Below, in pieces: positions 19,593 through 28,812 of a DNA stretch of 64,000 nt. A program made the position numbers and the translations under genes. Within the stretch, counting starts at the first letter, position 1, and each line of letters starts with the position of its first letter. The notes below the pieces were generated by a model, which saw nothing but the letters and a program-made list of their open reading frames with translations, was not told the origin of the DNA and did not search any database. This DNA comes from Bryobacterales bacterium (GTDB lineage Bacteria > Acidobacteriota > Terriglobia > Bryobacterales > Bryobacteraceae), in NCBI GenBank assembly GCA_016789745.1, contig JAEUQF010000230.1, positions 1 through 64,000 of the forward strand, given 5' to 3'.

Positions 19593-21349
19593 ACCTGGTA
19601 TTGAAAGGGGGTCTTGGCCAACTTCGCAACCTTGCCGAAATCCAGGACTCCCGTTCCGTGAAGCTCCGTCCAGGTCACTGGAAAATGCGGCCAAATGGAA
19701 GGTTGCCAGCCGATGCTGGTCTTGTCGACGGCCACCATCACCGCCTTACGAATATCCACCGCTTTGGCCCCCTGCCAATGATGATGAAGGTATCCAGCGG
19801 CGGCCGATACCATCGGCGCGGCCATCGATGTGCCAGTCATCCAAGCCACCCTGTGTTTGCCGCTCAACTCGGTGATGTTCTGATCTCCCCCCATGTCGTC
19901 ATGTGGGTTTGCGATCATCGCACCCCAAATCATGCGTCCAGGGGCCATCAGGTTCACCAACGGCCAGCGGCCTTCGGCATTCGCTTCGGAATCGTTGCCA
20001 TCATACCCGGACTTGCCCCATGTCGAGAACCGCGAGAACGAGTCGCGGCTGGAATCCCTTGCCGCGGCGCCTACGGATAGAACGCGCAGCAACCGTGCGG
20101 GGTAGCGGACGCGGTACCTACTGTCGTCGAGGGCAGGGTCGCGCAAGGGCTTGTCGAAGTTGTTTCCCGCGCACACAACCGGCACCACTCCGACGCTCGC
20201 CAATTTGTCGATCTCATCCCGTAGGTCCCAATCCGGCAGACCCGCCATCCAGATGCTCAGGTTTACAACCTTGATATGGGTGTAATAGTAACGGATCGCA
20301 AATAGCGCTGTCTTCAGTTTCTCCATGTCGACATTCGTGACGGCGCGATCGCGGAAGATGCCAAAACTGAGGACCTTGGCGTTGGGCAGCACGCCGCCAG
20401 GCACATCCAGACTGCTTCCATTTGCCGTGACGACGGATTTTGGACGTCCGGCAACGATGGACAGGACATGTGTTCCGTGCCCGTACCGGTCGATCTCCGA
20501 AAAGGGGAAGTCGCCTGCTAGAGGTAGTGTGTAGGCGCCACCCAGACATGGATGGCCGGTGGTATCGATGCCGGAATCCAGCACGGCGATGTTGGTTAAG
20601 GCAAGGTTGGAGTCGAATTGGCTAGCTGTCTTCGTGCTGAGGTCGCTGTACCGCCAAGCCGTCATATCCTGCCACCATGTGGGGTGATAGATGTTGACCG
20701 TCTTGGTATTTGGAGGAGGCGGAGGGGGAGCTTCGGTGGAGACTCGGGTAGCGTAGCCACAGGCGGGCCGCTCCACCCGCAGAATATTTGGCACGGTGCA
20801 AAGGAAGTCCGCTGCCGCCTGGACCTTCGTCGCATCCTGGAACGTCAACTGGACACGGCTTGCCATCTCGATAGCGGCCTCTTCGAACCTGACTTCCCCG
20901 GAAACGGCAGCAGGGAGTGTGCCGTGGCGAAGGGGGACGACGAGTGCTTGCAGTGCCGCCCTTTCGGGGGCCGTGAGTCCCTCTGGTTGCACGGTTGCCG
21001 GCGCGAGATAGAATGGGTGCCCGGTTTGAACGATCGTGTCCACGCGCTGCAGTTGGAACGCGGCTCGCATGAATGCGAATGCCTTCATGATCTCCGGAGG
21101 CAGGCCGATCGGCCGTTCCTTGTAAGGGCGCCGGACCACTTCCGGATTCACTAAAAGCAGGAGGCGGTCGGCCTCGTAGACAGGGTTGCCCTCCGACAAA
21201 TCTACGTTTGGATTCGCACCTTTATTGCAGTTGCGGGTGATCTGCTTGATTGGCTGAAGCTGGATGCCAGGGTCAAACGCCCCTCCCCCCGGACTCTTGA
21301 TCAGTTCCTTGCCTAAGCCACCAACGCCGACACGTTTCCTCGTTGCCAT
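19589..21349 (-). CDS. S8-family serine peptidase (subtilase), no signal peptide
   Basis: 586 residues. The catalytic triad is visible: D258 (AVLDSGID), H291 (GHGTHV) and S508 (GTSMAAP), with the oxyanion N396 (CAGNN). The first ~215 residues are an unrecognised domain ending in a Pro run (six Pro at ~208-213); part of it (VQLTFQDATKVQAAADFL) might act like an inhibitor propeptide. It has neither signal peptide nor membrane segment, so it should act in the cytoplasm, which is unusual for a subtilase. It converges on the Gly-rich protein gene with a 4-bp overlap. Confidence 0.9.
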   Translation of the reverse strand: MATRKRVGVGGLGKELIKSPGGGAFDPGIQLQPIKQITRNCNKGANPNVDLSEGNPVYEADRLLLLVNPEVVRRPYKERPIGLPPEIMKAFAFMRAAFQLQRVDTIVQTGHPFYLAPATVQPEGLTAPERAALQALVVPLRHGTLPAAVSGEVRFEEAAIEMASRVQLTFQDATKVQAAADFLCTVPNILRVERPACGYATRVSTEAPPPPPPNTKTVNIYHPTWWQDMTAWRYSDLSTKTASQFDSNLALTNIAVLDSGIDTTGHPCLGGAYTLPLAGDFPFSEIDRYGHGTHVLSIVAGRPKSVVTANGSSLDVPGGVLPNAKVLSFGIFRDRAVTNVDMEKLKTALFAIRYYYTHIKVVNLSIWMAGLPDWDLRDEIDKLASVGVVPVVCAGNNFDKPLRDPALDDSRYRVRYPARLLRVLSVGAAARDSSRDSFSRFSTWGKSGYDGNDSEANAEGRWPLVNLMAPGRMIWGAMIANPHDDMGGDQNITELSGKHRVAWMTGTSMAAPMVSAAAGYLHHHWQGAKAVDIRKAVMVAVDKTSIGWQPSIWPHFPVTWTELHGTGVLDFGKVAKLAKTPFQYQV

Positions 21350-21364
21350 ATCCGGAAAAGCGTA

Positions 21365-22168
21365 TCAGAAAGTACGTGCCTGAAGCGAGGCCACCACGGA
21401 AAGCCCCGTTTTCCGCCATTCGCCACTGTCATCGAGATCCGGATTGTAGTTGGTCACCCCAACTGCGGCAATCGGTAGGGTCTCTCTAACCAACTCCACC
21501 AACCGCGCCGGATTCTCCACGCCCGTCACAAAATCCAGGTCGATGTGCAGGTAGACCGCGTCTACGTTTGCCCGCAACTGATCCAACGCCACGGGGAACA
21601 GTGCCAGGTTCTCGGCCGGGTGCGCGTTGATCCAGGAATCCGCAAGACGTTCGCGCTCGCCGGGATCGACGTCCCAGAACCCCGCCAGCACGGTGTGCGA
21701 CGGCTGTACCGGCTCTTCCATGCCGATGCGTTCGCGAAACTCGGCGTGGCAGCCACCAGTCGCCACGGCCAGAGCCATACCTTCGAAGTTCCCACTGATG
21801 CTGGTTTGCGGCGTGTGAAAGTCCGGATGTTGGTCCAGCCAGACGATGCCGATGCGGCGACCATCGCCCTGGATCCCGGCCAGTGTGCCAATGCACGAGT
21901 TGCAGTTGCCAGCCAGCACCACGGGAATCGTTTCCTGTTCGGCGGCTTCCTTCACGGCATAGCGCAGCATGCGGTTGATGTCGACCACGGCGTCCATGCC
22001 CTGGCTGCGCAGGTCCCGCGGGCGGACGTGGTTCACCGTGGCCGGCATACCGCGATAACCCAGCACCTGGTCCAGGCCGGCGGCCAGAAGGCGCGACGGG
22101 CCCTTGCCCATGGCCACATCCTGCAGGCCCATATGATACGGAACTTCAATCAGCGTGTAGACCGGCAC
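21365..22168 (-). CDS. Arginase/agmatinase-family protein
   Basis: 267 residues. The second metal motif is LDQHPDFHT (arginase DAHxD) and the third HIDLDFV (arginase SxDxD). The first, normally GGDHS or GGNHS, reads AGNCNSC, so the first metal-ligand His appears replaced by Asn with two Cys nearby. Five of six expected ligands remain. It may hydrolyse a guanidine compound with an altered metal site, or have another activity. It lies one base after the TPR-protein gene in a minus-strand run that includes glnE. Confidence 0.75.
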   Translation of the reverse strand: MPVYTLIEVPYHMGLQDVAMGKGPSRLLAAGLDQVLGYRGMPATVNHVRPRDLRSQGMDAVVDINRMLRYAVKEAAEQETIPVVLAGNCNSCIGTLAGIQGDGRRIGIVWLDQHPDFHTPQTSISGNFEGMALAVATGGCHAEFRERIGMEEPVQPSHTVLAGFWDVDPGERERLADSWINAHPAENLALFPVALDQLRANVDAVYLHIDLDFVTGVENPARLVELVRETLPIAAVGVTNYNPDLDDSGEWRKTGLSVVASLQARTF

Positions 22169-22169
22169 A

Positions 22170-23006
22170 TCACTCTCCGGCAGACACTTTGCGCCGAGCC
22201 TGCAGTTTGGCGAGTTCCTTGCGGAACAGCGGATTCTCGGGAAACTCGCGATTCAGTTCGCCCAGCAGGATCTCGGCATCCAAGGGGCGCTTCTCGCGCA
22301 GGTGAATGACGGACAACAGTACCTTGGCGAAGGGTCGGAAGTAGCGGCCCTTTTGGGCTACCAGCGTCAGGTTCTTGACGGCCTCCGTCTTGGAACCCTG
22401 CGTCTGTTCGAACTTCACGAACCACTTCACGAAGAACGGCATGGACCCCATCAGGTACTCGCTCACGCCGGTGGTGAGGTAAGCGTCGTAGTAATTTGGA
22501 TCTACCTTGAGCAGCTTTACCGCCCAACTCTGGCTCTCCTTCGCGTAGCTCAGGCTGCCGAGTTGCCGCTTTTCGATCAGTGCCAGGTAGTCGGTTTGCA
22601 CACCCAGGGCCATGCAGAGCGACAGCAGCGCCTCGCGATGGTTGGCGTCTTTCGCCAGCAGCGCATTCGAGATCGACTTGGTCTTCTCGATGTTCTGCAT
22701 GACGCCTTCCTTCACTTTCGGATCCGGCACCGCCTTCTTCTTGTCGAGGATGCGCTTGTCATCGTTGAAGAACTCGCTTTCGAGAATCTGCAGGCGGTCG
22801 AGTTCGTAGAACAGGTAGGCGGCGGCTTTCACAGCATAACCCAGCGGATCATCGGGATGCGCGGCGATGTGTTGCGCGATCACCTCCTGTGCGCCGCTGA
22901 AGTTGTGGCGGTACATGCGGTCGAAGGCCTGGTCGATCAGCGGGACCGGTTGCGCCTGGCACAAGGCGCCGGCGAGCAGCAGGAGAATGGGAGAAAAGCG
23001 GGTCAT
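22170..23006 (-). CDS. Exported TPR-like protein
   Basis: 278 residues from the ATG at 23006, which overlaps the glnE stop. A signal peptide (MTRFSPILLLLAGALCQA) is followed by helical repeats resembling TPRs: AFDRMYRHNFSGAQEVIAQH, LGYAVKAAAYLFYELDRLQI, HREALLSLCMALGVQTDYLA. No catalytic motif is seen; it is probably a periplasmic binding or scaffold protein. It is co-transcribed with glnE and the arginase-like gene, though no functional link is evident. Confidence 0.75.
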   Translation of the reverse strand: MTRFSPILLLLAGALCQAQPVPLIDQAFDRMYRHNFSGAQEVIAQHIAAHPDDPLGYAVKAAAYLFYELDRLQILESEFFNDDKRILDKKKAVPDPKVKEGVMQNIEKTKSISNALLAKDANHREALLSLCMALGVQTDYLALIEKRQLGSLSYAKESQSWAVKLLKVDPNYYDAYLTTGVSEYLMGSMPFFVKWFVKFEQTQGSKTEAVKNLTLVAQKGRYFRPFAKVLLSVIHLREKRPLDAEILLGELNREFPENPLFRKELAKLQARRKVSAGE

Positions 23007-25921
23007 GCGGCGGCAAAGAGACGGTCGAAGAATTCCCGCGTGCGTTCGCGGATCTGGGCCACTTCGGATTCGAGCGGCTGATCGTGCAGATGGTCCGGAG
23101 TCCATCGCGTCACCAGCGCGGTGAGCGAATCACGCAAGGCGGGAGACTTGGGGAGCGTGCCTTCGGCATGCCCGGTAAGCACGCGCAGGCCGTGATCGAT
23201 AGCACGATACAACCCGGCGGCATCGCGCAGAAACGCCGCGTCGGCCCGCTCCAGGTGCCCCATCTTTTCGATCACATCAATCCGTTCCGGTGTGTTCAGC
23301 ACCTTGAAGAAAATGCCCGCGCCTTTCAGCCGCAGGTACATGAGTGCGAAGTCAATATCGTAGTATCCCCCAAAACCAGCCTTGAGCGGATTCTCGGCGC
23401 CCTGCTCGCGTTCCAGCCGCAGGCGCATGAGGCGCAGTTCTTTCTGCGAGCGGCCGCTTTGGCCGTAGCGCCGCCAATCCACTTCCTGCAACTCGTTCAG
23501 GAACCGGGTGGCGCGGTCGGCCTGTCCGGCCACCGAGCGCGACTTCATGTAGCTGATGCCTTCCCAGGCTTCGGCGCGGGAGGTGAAGTAATCCTTATAA
23601 CTGCTCTCCAACTGCACCAGTTCGCCCTCTCTCCCATTTGGACGCAGCCGGGTGTCAATGGTGAACATGAAACCTTCGCGCGTGTAGGCCGATACGCGAT
23701 CAATCATACGTGCGGCGACGCGGGTCCAGAACTGGTGTTCGGGGGCCTGCTCGTCGGGAAGGACGAACAGCAGGTCGGCATCGGAGCCAAGGTCGAACTC
23801 GCGCATACCCAGGCGGCCGAGCGCGATCACCATCATCTGATCGAGGGGTTCGTAGTCGTCATCAGCCGGTGGATGGGACAGGCGCACTTCGTTGACGGCC
23901 ATGCGGTAGGCGCATTGCAGGGCGGCGTCTGCCAGTGCCGTAGTGCGCTCCAGGGTTGTGAAGACCGGGGCATTTAGCACGATGCTTTCGGCCTGGATGC
24001 GGAACATCTGGCGGCGGAAGAAGCGGCGCAGATCGTTGGGGTCGTCAATCTGCAAGGCCTCGCGCAGGCTTTGGTCATTGCCTGGACGCTGGCGCGTCGT
24101 CTTCAACTCTTCCAGCAGGTCCGGGAAGCGAATGAGCTGTTCGGAAAGATGAGGGCTGAGTTCGAATAGATCCAGCAGATAGCCGGCCAGCACTGCGTCT
24201 GAATCCAGCCAGTGCAGCCAGTCCGAATGCGGGACCACCCATTCCAGATAGCGTTCAAAGGATTTGGCGCCGCGTCGTAGCTGCGCCTTGCTGACGACTT
24301 GGGCCAGGTGCGGTGCTTTCTGGTCGAGGAAGCGAACGAGGTTGGAATCCAAGGTGTCGAGCCGCTCGGCGGCAGGGCCGGTCTCAGGCCGCTCCGACCG
24401 GGGCGCGGTGGGGATTCCGGAATAGTAAATCGGTTTCTGGGAATGGATGACGCGCTCGTAGACCTCGCGGACATCCTCCAGATGCTCGTTGAGCCGGGCG
24501 AGCAGCGTGCCGGGGGTCGGGGCGGCACCAAGTTCGGTGGCCGGCATGCGCCTGGCGAGCACTTCCAGGGTTTCGCGGTCGCTGGGCAGCAGGTGCGTCT
24601 GGCGGTCCTCGTCTACTTGCAGACGATGCTCCAGGTGGCGCAGGAATTCGTAGGCCGAGCAGAGCCGCGAGTACTCCACGTCCGACAGCAGGTTCTTGTC
24701 ACGCAGCCGGAACAGCGCCAGGAGGGTACCTCCGTGCCGTACCCAGGGTTCGCGGCCACCATGCAGCCGCTGCAGGCACTGCACCAGGAACTCGATGTCC
24801 CGGATGCCGCCGCGTGCCAGCTTTACGTCCACCTCGCCCGGGGTGTTCTTGCGTTGTTTGAGCTTTTCCTGGATGCGCTCGCGGGTAGCCGATACCGCTT
24901 CGACCGCGGAGAAATCCAAGGTCGTGGAATAGATGCTGGGTTCCACAAACGCCAGTAGCGCATCGCCGGGGCCGGTCTCCCCGGCCGCCACGCGCGCTTT
25001 GATCAGCATCTGCAACTCCCAATCGCGAGCGCGATTGGCGTAGTAGTGGCGCGCCCCTTCCAGCGAGATGCAGACTTCGCCCAGGCGCCCGTCTGGCCGC
25101 AGGCGGAGATCGACACGGTAGCACATGCCTTCGGAGGTGTAAGTGGAAAGCAATTCCGTGTAGCGGTTCGCCAGCTTCTTAAAGAACTCCTGGTTGCTGA
25201 TGGGCTTGGCGCCGTCGGTCTCGCCGCTGCCGGCGTAGACGAACATAAGGTCAACGTCGGAGCTGTAGTTCAGCTCCTGGCCGCCCAGTTTGCCCAGCGC
25301 GAGTACGCTGAACTCGCACCGCTCGCGGGCGCCCGAGGCTGCTTCCACATAGGGGGTCCCGTGTTTCTGTTCCAGATCCTTCCGGATATAGCGGTAGGTG
25401 GCTTGCAGGATGGCGTCGGCCAGGTTCGACAGTTCTTCGGTGGATTCGGCCAGCGTGCAGAGGCCGGAAACGTCGCGCAACAGAATACGAAGGAGCTGCA
25501 GCCGGCGGAATTGGGCGAGTTGGAGCGCGGTGGGGATGCCGTTGGAGTAGCGGGCCAGGTAGGTGCCCAGTCGCACCTCCAGGTCGTCTGCCGAGAGCAG
25601 CCGGTGCAGATCGCCGTCCAGAACCGTGGCCTCCAGCCACTCCGGGTGCTGGATCACCTCGTCGGAAAGGAAGCGGCTGTTGGCGAACACCGTCACTAAA
25701 GGCAACAACAGGCTGGGGTTGGCCACCAGGCGGGTGAATTCCTGTGGCTTCGTTTGTTGAAAACGAGTGAGGAAATGGAGCGCACTATCGCCATCGGCGG
25801 AGGCTTTCACCAGCGAGGCCATCCGGAGCAGCAGTTCCGAAGGGAGGTAACGCGCCAAGTTGGTGAGATTGGCCATCGCGCGCTCGCGATGCTGGAAATT
25901 GGCGGCCTCAAGAAGGTGCAT
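23003..25921 (-). CDS. glnE: Bifunctional glutamine synthetase adenylyltransferase/deadenylase
   Basis: 972 residues, near the usual GlnE length. Two nucleotidyltransferase domains carry ALGKLGGQELNYSSDVDL (about residues 211-228) and ALGRLGMREFDLGSDADL (about residue 700 on). GlnE adds and removes AMP on glutamine synthetase in response to nitrogen status through PII. A TATAAT lies 33 bp before the ATG; no ribosome site is obvious, and an internal Met at codon 16 (25876) is an alternative start. It heads a three-gene minus-strand operon. Confidence 0.95.
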   Translation of the reverse strand: MHLLEAANFQHRERAMANLTNLARYLPSELLLRMASLVKASADGDSALHFLTRFQQTKPQEFTRLVANPSLLLPLVTVFANSRFLSDEVIQHPEWLEATVLDGDLHRLLSADDLEVRLGTYLARYSNGIPTALQLAQFRRLQLLRILLRDVSGLCTLAESTEELSNLADAILQATYRYIRKDLEQKHGTPYVEAASGARERCEFSVLALGKLGGQELNYSSDVDLMFVYAGSGETDGAKPISNQEFFKKLANRYTELLSTYTSEGMCYRVDLRLRPDGRLGEVCISLEGARHYYANRARDWELQMLIKARVAAGETGPGDALLAFVEPSIYSTTLDFSAVEAVSATRERIQEKLKQRKNTPGEVDVKLARGGIRDIEFLVQCLQRLHGGREPWVRHGGTLLALFRLRDKNLLSDVEYSRLCSAYEFLRHLEHRLQVDEDRQTHLLPSDRETLEVLARRMPATELGAAPTPGTLLARLNEHLEDVREVYERVIHSQKPIYYSGIPTAPRSERPETGPAAERLDTLDSNLVRFLDQKAPHLAQVVSKAQLRRGAKSFERYLEWVVPHSDWLHWLDSDAVLAGYLLDLFELSPHLSEQLIRFPDLLEELKTTRQRPGNDQSLREALQIDDPNDLRRFFRRQMFRIQAESIVLNAPVFTTLERTTALADAALQCAYRMAVNEVRLSHPPADDDYEPLDQMMVIALGRLGMREFDLGSDADLLFVLPDEQAPEHQFWTRVAARMIDRVSAYTREGFMFTIDTRLRPNGREGELVQLESSYKDYFTSRAEAWEGISYMKSRSVAGQADRATRFLNELQEVDWRRYGQSGRSQKELRLMRLRLEREQGAENPLKAGFGGYYDIDFALMYLRLKGAGIFFKVLNTPERIDVIEKMGHLERADAAFLRDAAGLYRAIDHGLRVLTGHAEGTLPKSPALRDSLTALVTRWTPDHLHDQPLESEVAQIRERTREFFDRLFAAA

Positions 25922-25953
25922 GCAACAGGGAAAGCAGGGAAACCCCGCTGCTC

Positions 25954-25959
25954 ATTATA
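25954..25959 (-). promoter_or_regulatory. -10 element upstream of glnE
   Basis: TATAAT on the minus strand, 33 bp before the glnE ATG. A matching -35 is weak, so this rests on the -10 alone. Confidence 0.4.
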
Positions 25960-26096
25960 TCGTCAGGCGGGTGGAAAACCTTTTTGCGTGTGCGGTGGGT
26001 GGGGCAGAATCCCCAAGGGTGGGAAAATCCACAGGTAGTCAGCGGGCAGCGGAACGGATTTTCAATAACTTACGGGAGTTTTGGTGCGTTTTGGGC

Positions 26097-26123
26097 TTGG
26101 CATACTGCATGCACTACTATAGA
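26097..26123 (+). promoter_or_regulatory. Candidate promoter of small RNA A
   Basis: TTGGCA (26097-26102) and TATAGA (26118-26123) are 15 bp apart. The same TTGGC to ATAG distance recurs in front of small RNA B. Transcription would begin near 26130. Confidence 0.4.
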
Positions 26124-26132
26124 CAACTTACA

Positions 26133-26230
26133 TAAGTCTTCATCGACTTATAGCATCCTCAGCGGCGAGACCCAGCTCGCCGCCATAGCCCCTCGAGAGC
26201 CCCGGGATTCCCAGACCCCGGGGCTCTTTT
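26133..26230 (+). ncRNA. Candidate small RNA A (three hairpins, CCCAG loops)
   Basis: Three stems in a row. H1 is TAAGTC/GACTTA (26133-26138 with 26145-26150). H2 is GCGGCGAG/CTCGCCGC (26162-26169 with 26176-26183), loop ACCCAG. H3 is an 11-bp stem AGAGCCCCGGG/CCCGGGGCTCT (26196-26206 with 26217-26227), loop containing TTCCCAG, followed by T residues: a strong intrinsic terminator. The single-stranded links TAGCATCCTCA and CATAGCCCCTCGAG are shared with copy B. There is no open reading frame of note. Unpaired CCCAG suggests base-pairing to G-rich ribosome sites; that is inference. Confidence 0.75.
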
Positions 26231-26365
26231 CCATTTGGGGCATCATTTTTCGAGTCTCCGCACAGTTGGTGGTGTTCCCAGACGGTGGTAGGGGCAAGCT
26301 GCGCAATTGCGGTTTTTCACCCACTGCTCTGGTTGGTTTATTGCTTTATTTTCAATAGGCTAAGT

Positions 26366-26391
26366 TTGGCGCGCGACGTGCCCCTTAATAG
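26366..26391 (+). promoter_or_regulatory. Candidate promoter of small RNA B
   Basis: TTGGCG (26366-26371) and TAATAG (26386-26391) repeat the layout found before small RNA A. Both copies are also preceded by the shared ATTTTCAATA (about 26058 and 26348). Confidence 0.35.
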
Positions 26392-26402
26392 GGCAATTCG
26401 GT

Positions 26403-26507
26403 TGAGTCATCCTAGACTCATAGCATCCTCAGCGGCGAGACCCAGCTCGCCGATCATAGCCCCTCGAGGGCCTCGAAGATCCCAGCTTCGAGGCCCTTAC
26501 CTCTTTT
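26403..26507 (+). ncRNA. Candidate small RNA B (paralogue of A, 270 bp downstream)
   Basis: It has the same three-hairpin plan as A. H1 is TGAGTC/GACTCA (26403-26408 with 26415-26420), where an A-T pair of copy A has become G-C on both sides. H2 and its ACCCAG loop are identical to A. H3 has a wholly different 11-bp stem (GGGCCTCGAAG/CTTCGAGGCCC, 26468-26478 with 26486-26496) but keeps a TCCCAG loop, followed by TTACCTCTTTT. Structure kept while sequence changes is good evidence for a functional RNA. Confidence 0.75.
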
Positions 26508-26518
26508 AGGGGCCTGCT

Positions 26519-27391
26519 TTAACTGCTATACGCGGCCGCCACCTGTTTCTTCAGGAATTCCAGGTCTTTCGCGATGGCGGCATGCTCATCCGGCGTATCG
26601 TATTCCAGGTGCAGGGAAAGGGGGCCCGTATACTTGGCTTTCGCGAAGGCCCCGAAGACGGCCGGCCAATTCACCATACCTTCCCCCAGCGGGGTCCACT
26701 CCACTACCCACTTGCCCTTCTTCTTCGCCCAGACGAAATCCTTGATGGCTACCATCTTCATGCGCGGCAGCACGATCTCCGTACTCAACTTCCAGTTATG
26801 CAGGCCGCCTTCGATAGTGGCGTGGCCCGGATCGAAGTAGTATCCGGCCCATTTCGGATCCGTACCCTCCAGAATGAAGCGGGTGTCCCAGATAGCCGAG
26901 CCCACATAGTCACCCGAGTGGTTGTGGAAGCCGAGCTGGATGCCGTATTCCTTCCCAATCGCCACCAGGCCGTGGGTGGCCTGCTTCACTTCACTCAAGA
27001 GGGCCTCGGCGCCGCCGGTCTTCTTGTAGCGCCAGTAGCCGGTTTTGAAGTACGTCACCTTGCCCTTGGCCGCGGTGCTCAGGGCCGGGCGCGCGGCCGG
27101 GTCATCGGGCTTCAATAGGCCGGTGGTGATCATGGGCACTTCCACGCCGTGCGCGCGAATGGCGGCCAGCGCCTTCGGCAAGTCTTCGGTTACCCGGGCG
27201 GGTTCGACGTGGCCGCCCGCACGGACTGCCAAGTCCACGCCATCAAAGCCGAACTCCTTGGCTGCCTTGCCAAGCTGGTCGTAGTTCAGCTTGGCAAGGT
27301 GTTTGGAAAAGACGCAGAGCGGCGGTCGCCCTGCTGCCGCCAGCAGCGAAGGCGCGGCGGCGGCCGCGGCAACGAAACTACGTCGAGTCAT
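26519..27391 (-). CDS. Tat-exported sugar phosphate isomerase/epimerase
   Basis: 290 residues from the ATG at 27391, with GGAGG 9 nt upstream. A twin-arginine leader (MTRRSFVAAAAAAPSLLAAA) is followed by an AP-endonuclease-2-like TIM barrel with LGFHNHSGDYVG, YYFDPGHATIEGG, IKDFVW and PLGEGMVNW. It probably isomerises or dehydrates a sugar derivative outside the cytoplasm. It lies 13 bp after the Gfo/Idh/MocA protein on the same strand, a pairing common in polysaccharide or keto-sugar breakdown. Confidence 0.87.
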   Translation of the reverse strand: MTRRSFVAAAAAAPSLLAAAGRPPLCVFSKHLAKLNYDQLGKAAKEFGFDGVDLAVRAGGHVEPARVTEDLPKALAAIRAHGVEVPMITTGLLKPDDPAARPALSTAAKGKVTYFKTGYWRYKKTGGAEALLSEVKQATHGLVAIGKEYGIQLGFHNHSGDYVGSAIWDTRFILEGTDPKWAGYYFDPGHATIEGGLHNWKLSTEIVLPRMKMVAIKDFVWAKKKGKWVVEWTPLGEGMVNWPAVFGAFAKAKYTGPLSLHLEYDTPDEHAAIAKDLEFLKKQVAAAYSS

Positions 27392-27404
27392 TTGAGAAGC
27401 CTCC

Positions 27405-28763
27405 TCAGCCCAGTTTGTACGGGGCCCGATACGGATAGTGCAGCAGCCGATTCGCCGCGGCGTTATTAGTGAATTTCTCCGCCTTGCCATCCCATTCGAG
27501 ATAGCTTTTCGTTTTCAGCGCGATGTTGCCGATGAGCGTGGCGGCCGTGGAGCGGTGTCCTTCCAGGATGTCGCAGTTGCACTTGGCACGCGACTTCACG
27601 CAATCCAGGAAATTGCGGGCATGGAAGGCCGTGTCGGCGCTGCCTTTGCCCGAACGCGGTTCCATGGCTACCTTGAACGACGGGCGGTAGTTCTTCTCCA
27701 GATCGCGCTCGACGGGCGAACGCGCGGGCAGCGGCAGGTCGGTGTTCTTCTCCGGTACCACTTCCCAGCGATTGCTGTGCAGATACATGGTGCCTTTGGT
27801 GCCGCGGATTTCCATGTCAGCTGCCTGCGCGTTACCGGGCGCGGCGTTGGCGTTGTATTGCGAGAAGATGACCATGGTTCCGTCGAAGTCCCACAACGCT
27901 TCCAGCGTGTCGGGAATCTCGCGGTTGTCTTTGATGGCGTACTTGCCGCCCATGACCGTCACGGCGCGTGGCGACTCCTTGCCCAACGCCCATCGCAGCA
28001 TGTCCATGTAATGGACGCCGAAGTTCGTCAACTGGCCGCCGGAATAGTTGTAGAACCAGCGGAAACGATAATACATGCGGTTCTGGTTGTAGGGGACTTT
28101 GGGCGCCGGACCCAGCCACTGATCCCATTCCCATTCGCTGGGCGGGGGGCCGTCGGGCGGTGTGCCGACACCGGCGGGAAACTCGTTCTGCAAATGCCAG
28201 CCCTTGGCCACCGTAATGTGCCCCAGTGCGCCGGAGCGGACGTAGTCGGCGGCTTCGCGGAGGAACTTGCCGGACCGGCGGTGGATGCCCACCTGGGTAA
28301 CGCGCTTCGACTTCTCGGCCACCTCCACCATGCGGCGCCCTTCCACCACCGTGAGGGACAGGGGCTTTTCGACATACACGTCTTTGCCGGCATTGCAGGC
28401 ATCGATGAATTGCAGGGCGTGCCAGTGGTCCGGCGTGGCGATCACGACGGCTTGCACGTCTTTGTCTTCGAGCAGCTTTTTATATTCTTTGTACTTGCGT
28501 GGCGTTGCGCGGGAGAGGCGCGCGTTGTGGTCCATGTAGGGCTCGCGTAGGTCGCAGAGCGCTACGGTGACCTGATCACCGTGTTCCAGGAAGGCTTCGT
28601 GCACCTGGGTGCCACGATTGCCGACGCCGATGTAGCCGATCTGCAGCCGATCGTTGGCGCCAAGGATGCGTTGGTAACTGAGCGCGGTGGCCGCCGCCGC
28701 GGTCTTGGAGAACTGGCGGCGGGTAGGAGTAGAAGAGGAAGAATGAGAAGGATCTACGGACAT
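27405..28763 (-). CDS. Tat-exported Gfo/Idh/MocA-family oxidoreductase
   Basis: 452 residues. The leader has twin arginines (TPTRRQFSKTAAAATALS). The Rossmann motif is IGYIGVGNRGTQV, and the catalytic-site motif EKPLSLTVVEG contains the family's EKP lysine; VIATPDHWHALQ and FGVHYMDMLRWALG are also typical. It probably oxidises or reduces a sugar with a tightly bound NAD(P), acting after folded export. It is the upstream gene of the pair with the exported isomerase. The sugar is not predictable. Confidence 0.9.
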   Translation of the reverse strand: MSVDPSHSSSSTPTRRQFSKTAAAATALSYQRILGANDRLQIGYIGVGNRGTQVHEAFLEHGDQVTVALCDLREPYMDHNARLSRATPRKYKEYKKLLEDKDVQAVVIATPDHWHALQFIDACNAGKDVYVEKPLSLTVVEGRRMVEVAEKSKRVTQVGIHRRSGKFLREAADYVRSGALGHITVAKGWHLQNEFPAGVGTPPDGPPPSEWEWDQWLGPAPKVPYNQNRMYYRFRWFYNYSGGQLTNFGVHYMDMLRWALGKESPRAVTVMGGKYAIKDNREIPDTLEALWDFDGTMVIFSQYNANAAPGNAQAADMEIRGTKGTMYLHSNRWEVVPEKNTDLPLPARSPVERDLEKNYRPSFKVAMEPRSGKGSADTAFHARNFLDCVKSRAKCNCDILEGHRSTAATLIGNIALKTKSYLEWDGKAEKFTNNAAANRLLHYPYRAPYKLG

Positions 28764-28800
28764 AGGAAGGCTCCGACACAGAATCGAGACATTGATTCGC

Positions 28801-28806
28801 TATGCT
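28801..28806 (+). promoter_or_regulatory. -10 element of the phosphodiesterase gene
   Basis: TATGCT ends 6 nt before the ATG at 28813, so the predicted message would have no 5' leader. A -35 is not evident. Confidence 0.4.
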
Positions 28807-28812
28807 TTGCCC

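Noticed and set aside
25922..26518. Protein genes in the frames of the small-RNA region
   Set aside because: The open frames span terminator hairpins and promoters and give no recognisable protein.
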